From JAUMBM01 sp964441755 (GTDB taxonomy: Bacteria > Bacteroidota > Bacteroidia > Chitinophagales > Saprospiraceae), in the NCBI GenBank assembly GCA_964441755.1, contig CAYTVG010000001.1:1-64000 (forward strand): a stretch of DNA of 64,000 bases, in the 5' to 3' direction. The translations under genes were made by a program, and so were the position numbers. This document shows, piece by piece, positions 61,382 to 64,000 of the stretch. How positions within the stretch are numbered: position 1 is the stretch's first letter; each line of letters opens with the position of its first letter. The notes beneath the pieces are model-generated. The model was given only the letters and a program-made list of their open reading frames with translations, was not told the origin of the DNA and did no database searches.

Positions 61382-61828
61382 ATGAGCTTAGAAGACAAAA
61401 TCAACCAGGACATCAAAGAGGCCATGCGCGCCAAGGAAGAGGCTCGCCTGCGCACGGTACGAGCCATAAAGGCAGCCATTTTGCTGATGAAAACAGACGG
61501 CAGCGGTGAAGCCATCACTGCTGAAAGGGAAATCCAACTGCTACAGAAGATGATTAAGCAGCGGCAGGATTCGCTGCTGATATACCAGCAGCAAAACCGC
61601 CCGGACCTGGCGCAGAAGGAAGAAGAAGAAATGGCTGTCATACAGACCTACCTGCCTGCGCAACTGTCTGATGAGGAGCTAAATGCGCGCATCCGCGCAA
61701 TCATTGCAGAAGTAGGCGCTACTTCTGTCAAGGATATGGGCAAAGTCATGGGTATGGCTACCAAAAGTCTGGCTGGCCAAGCCGACGGGCGTGCCATCTC
61801 AGCCAAGGTAAAAGAGCTGCTCGCCTGA
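61382..61828 (+). CDS. GatB/YqeY domain protein
   Basis: 148 residues, all helical. LEDKINQDIKEAMRAKEEARL start, RPDLAQKEEEEMAVIQTYLP and a C-terminal KGMGKVMGMATK-like segment are characteristic of YqeY. It resembles the tRNA-binding tail of GatB; its function is not known. Probably co-transcribed with rsmA. Confidence 0.9.
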   Translation: MSLEDKINQDIKEAMRAKEEARLRTVRAIKAAILLMKTDGSGEAITAEREIQLLQKMIKQRQDSLLIYQQQNRPDLAQKEEEEMAVIQTYLPAQLSDEELNARIRAIIAEVGATSVKDMGKVMGMATKSLAGQADGRAISAKVKELLA

Positions 61829-61929
61829 TTTTTTTGGCTATTCATAGGGGTATAGGGGTTGGCAATGCATCTTTGGGATAGATGGCATCGTCTATTGCAT
61901 TGTTCATTTTCTAACAATCCTTTCTGAAT

Positions 61930-62613
61930 ATGAAAAATCTAATCCAAACTTCGGCGGCTTTCGCAGGCCTCTTGTTGCTGCCTTTGCTCTCGTTTGCCCA
62001 GACAACCCGCAGTTTGCAGTCTTTCGATGAAATTGTCATCACCGGCAGGATCGAAATAGAGCTTATCGCTGGTGAAAGTCCCCAGTTGGTCATACTCGAA
62101 TCGCCCGTCAACGAAGACAAAATCAACATTGGTATCAGCCGCAACAGTCTGCGCATCAATACGCTGAGCCAGATTACAAAAGATGAAGTCGTGAAGCTGC
62201 AACTGACCTATGTGAAGCTGCGCTCGATCAGGGCACAAGCCGGCGCGGTCATCACGCATCGGGGCGAGCTCAGCGGGGATAAACTTGAGTTACGCCTTGG
62301 CAGCGGCGCCCGGGCCGACATATCGCTGGCGGTGGAGGTGCTTTCTTCTTACGCAGGAGAGGGTGCAGAGTTGCGCCTCAAGGGCAGTGCCCAGACGCAG
62401 GAGGCCATGGCCTCTTCCGGCGGCGTCTATGACGCGACTGAACTTTCGACCGTACGCACCTACATACGTGCCAACACCGGGGGCAAAGCCTATGTGACGG
62501 CAACTGACCTGCTGGACATCACTGCCAATACCGGTGGAGAAGTTTACTACAAAGGCCAGCCGAAAGAAAAGTACGTCAACAGCGTTTTGGGCGGTTCTAT
62601 CCATCAGATATAG
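61930..62613 (+). CDS. DUF2807 (GIN-domain) secreted protein
   Basis: 227 residues. Signal peptide AFAGLLLLPLLSFAQ, then right-handed beta-solenoid-like repeats (FDEIVITGRIEIELIAGES, RAQAGAVITHRGELSG, ARADISLAVEVLSSYAGEG, ITANTGGEVYYKG) of the putative autotransporter adhesin head family. Probably in the periplasm or at the cell surface; ligand unknown. Confidence 0.88.
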   Translation: MKNLIQTSAAFAGLLLLPLLSFAQTTRSLQSFDEIVITGRIEIELIAGESPQLVILESPVNEDKINIGISRNSLRINTLSQITKDEVVKLQLTYVKLRSIRAQAGAVITHRGELSGDKLELRLGSGARADISLAVEVLSSYAGEGAELRLKGSAQTQEAMASSGGVYDATELSTVRTYIRANTGGKAYVTATDLLDITANTGGEVYYKGQPKEKYVNSVLGGSIHQI

Positions 62614-62651
62614 GGTGCGCAGGAGGCAAAGCTGAGACGTTTTTGAGCATT

Positions 62652-62752
62652 TTGAGGTTCATGAAGACCCCTGGGCTGGTGCCAGATGCCTGAAAAGAGT
62701 TTTTTTGGGGGGGGGTCTGACAAGCTAAGAAAATACCGAACGTACGCTTAGC
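62652..62752. repeat. dispersed intergenic repeat, copy D
   Basis: The right end (AAGCTAAGAAAATACCGAAC then GTACGCTTAGC) matches the ends of copies B and C. The left half is diverged and carries a G9 run (62707-62715). It lies between convergent DUF2807 and desulfhydrase genes. Confidence 0.4.
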
Positions 62753-62829
62753 CCGCTCAGAGCCACATGCCTGACTAGCTTCTCCTGATTGAATAATCGG
62801 GACTTTTCAGCATTCCCAACTCAGCCTCC

Positions 62830-63759
62830 TCAGGGCTGTATACCTTGCAGACCCCCGGTATGTATGGCTACCAGCCGACTGCCGGGGGCAAAGTGTCCCG
62901 CTGCCTGCAAGCTGAAGAGTGCATAAAAAAGTTTGGCTGTGTAGACAGGCTCCAGCGGCAAGCCAAAGCCTTGCATATTTTCCATAAAATGCATCAGGTC
63001 GGCATTTTTTTTGGCGTAGCCGCCGTGGTGGAAGCCATCGGCGACATCCCAGCCGGCGCGTGCCGGCGGCACACGCCCCCCCGCCTGCAGAAAAGCTTCT
63101 ACCGCTGCTGCCATAAAGCCCCCTTTCAGCACCGGCACACCCAACAGCTGCGGCCGTGACTGCTTTTTTTCCTCCCCCTCAACGCCCAGTATCAGGCCCG
63201 CCAGGGTACCGCCCGTGCCGCAGGCCGTGGCGATTACTTCCGGCCAGGCTCCCAGCTGGTCGCGGATTTCCCGCGCCAGCTCCGCGCAGCCGCGCAGCGC
63301 TGCCTCATTGCTCCCCCCTTCGGGCAAAATGTATGCATTGGGGTATAGCGCCTGCCAATAGGCGGCATCCTGGCTAAGCCGCCGGTAGGCGCTGCGAGCG
63401 ATAAAAATCAACCTCATGCCGGCCGCTTCCGCGCGCCTGAGCGTGGGGCTGTCCATGGGCTCATCGCCGCGTACCACGCCTATGGTGGGGATGCCGAGCC
63501 ATTGGCCGGCGCTGGCAAGCGCTGCCAGGTGATTGCTGTAGGCGCCCCCGAAGCTAAGCAGCTGCTCGCAGCCTTTTTCTCTGTATTCCAGCAGATTGTA
63601 CTTTAGTTTGCGCCACTTGTTGCCACAGAAAGGATCGCCTGGCGCCGGCGCCAGCAGGTCATCTCTTTTTACAAAAAGCTGCACCCCTGTAGCCTGCCAG
63701 GCGGGGTGCTGCAGCTCGGTCAGCGGAGAAGGTGGATGGTTGAGCAGGAGATTCCACAT
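62830..63759 (-). CDS. 1-aminocyclopropane-1-carboxylate deaminase/D-cysteine desulfhydrase family
   Basis: 309 residues from ATG 63759 (MWNLLLNHP). PLP enzyme of the tryptophan synthase beta fold; the PLP Lys lies in CGNKWRKLKYNLLEY and the substrate loop is SFGGAYSNHLAALASAG; ATACGTGGTLAGLI binds the phosphate. D-cysteine desulfhydrase is more likely than ACC deaminase outside plants-associated bacteria, but motifs do not settle it. The frame is open 22 codons upstream. Confidence 0.85.
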   Translation of the reverse strand: MWNLLLNHPPSPLTELQHPAWQATGVQLFVKRDDLLAPAPGDPFCGNKWRKLKYNLLEYREKGCEQLLSFGGAYSNHLAALASAGQWLGIPTIGVVRGDEPMDSPTLRRAEAAGMRLIFIARSAYRRLSQDAAYWQALYPNAYILPEGGSNEAALRGCAELAREIRDQLGAWPEVIATACGTGGTLAGLILGVEGEEKKQSRPQLLGVPVLKGGFMAAAVEAFLQAGGRVPPARAGWDVADGFHHGGYAKKNADLMHFMENMQGFGLPLEPVYTAKLFYALFSLQAAGHFAPGSRLVAIHTGGLQGIQP

Positions 63760-63824
63760 ATGGACATGATTATCTTGAGCTGCTGTGTGATGCTGCCGGG
63801 CCGTAGTGCCTGCCATGAACAACA

Positions 63825-63855
63825 AGAGCCACCCGGATGTAACCCGGGTGGCTCT
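63825..63855 (-). terminator. tRNA-Met terminator
   Basis: AGAGCCACCCGG (63825-63836) pairs with CCGGGTGGCTCT (63844-63855), a 12-bp stem 8 nt beyond the tRNA 3' end on the minus strand, followed by TTGTTGTT. Confidence 0.8.
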
Positions 63856-63862
63856 CTTACTG

Positions 63863-63936
63863 TAGCGCGGGGGAGGCTTGAACTCCCGACCTCAGGATTA
63901 TGAATCCTGCGCTCTGACCAGCTGAGCTACCGCGCC
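63863..63936 (-). tRNA. tRNA-Met (anticodon CAT)
   Basis: 74 nt cloverleaf: acceptor GGCGCGG with CCGCGCT (one G-T), D arm GCTC...GAGC, anticodon stem CAGGA/TCCTG with loop TTCATAA, T arm GGGAG TTCAAGC CTCCC, discriminator A; 3' CCA is not encoded. The acceptor begins with a G-T pair rather than the mismatch of initiator tRNA, and a modified tRNA-Ile2 cannot be ruled out. Confidence 0.92.
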
Positions 63937-63950
63937 TTTTTTCGCGAGTG

Positions 63951-63982
63951 CGAAGATACGGTCATTTTGACACATGAAGCAA
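63951..63982 (-). promoter_or_regulatory. promoter of tRNA-Met
   Basis: Minus-strand TTG (63982-63980), 21 nt, TATCTTCG (63958-63951), then GCACTCGC. Start near 63945 leaves a 9-nt leader before the tRNA. The core is nearly identical to P1 and P2 at the left edge. Confidence 0.75.
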
Positions 63983-64000
63983 TAATTGGCACAGATATTT

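Overview
The window reads as chromosomal DNA from a Bacteroidota bacterium, most likely of the Saprospiria type (for example Lewinella or Saprospira relatives). The reasons are Bacteroidota-type promoters (TTG, about 18-21 nt, TAnnTTTG) next to several genes, little Shine-Dalgarno signal, a PorP/SprF plus PorE-like type IX secretion pair, a carotenoid cluster with CruF and CrtY, and families frequent in that phylum (DUF2807, DUF2147, DUF5682). Taxonomy is inferred from gene content only. I see no insertion sequence, prophage, integrase or CRISPR array; this is mostly core chromosome. The start of one gene lies at the left edge behind tandem promoters, and a tRNA-Met(CAT) lies at the right edge behind a promoter with almost the same core.

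Layout. 0.36-4.7 kb: minus-strand carotenoid operon crtI-crtB-cruF-crtY, followed on the same strand by a lipid kinase (4.8-5.8 kb). 5.9-10 kb: Nat-type ABC exporter pair, beta-carbonic anhydrase, TetR regulator. 10-13.8 kb: PorE-like OmpA protein with an extra DUF1573 domain, and PorP/SprF. 14-19.4 kb: GT9 glycosyltransferase, rhomboid, proline-rich protein with pfkA, thymidine kinase, kdsD. 19.7-24.5 kb: recQ-aroQ facing a C-terminal processing protease. 24.8-31.6 kb: rnhB, odhB, recX, an FAD dehydrogenase, an RlmI-type methyltransferase and a DUF819 membrane protein. 31.7-34.3 kb: tightly coupled operon of a LolD-like ATPase, a permease with a histidine-rich periplasmic loop, and moaE. 34.3-43.9 kb (minus): DUF937 protein, lytic transglycosylase, gatA, NrtR-type regulator, methyltransferase, second rhomboid, mnmG, universal stress protein. 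44-50.7 kb: two secreted cyclophilins (one with a PKD domain), polyphosphate-glucokinase-like kinase, kdsA, outer-membrane barrel, metallophosphoesterase. 50.8-56.6 kb: ferredoxin, DUF2147, small conserved protein, a structured leader RNA before a TM2-TPR-SHOCT protein, CBS protein, DUF5682 protein. 56.8-63.9 kb: tsaB, two ArsR-type regulators, lspA, pdxA, rsmA, yqeY-like gene, DUF2807 protein, D-cysteine desulfhydrase-like enzyme, tRNA-Met.

Themes. Envelope functions dominate: KDO synthesis (kdsD, kdsA), a heptosyltransferase-like GT9, lspA, type IX secretion parts, periplasmic folding enzymes and proteases. The most unusual material is between genes: a dispersed degenerate repeat of about 100 nt in at least six copies, a set of nearly perfect GC-core hairpins at operon ends, and a possible structured RNA at 52.5-52.7 kb. 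No complete new defence or mobile system is visible.
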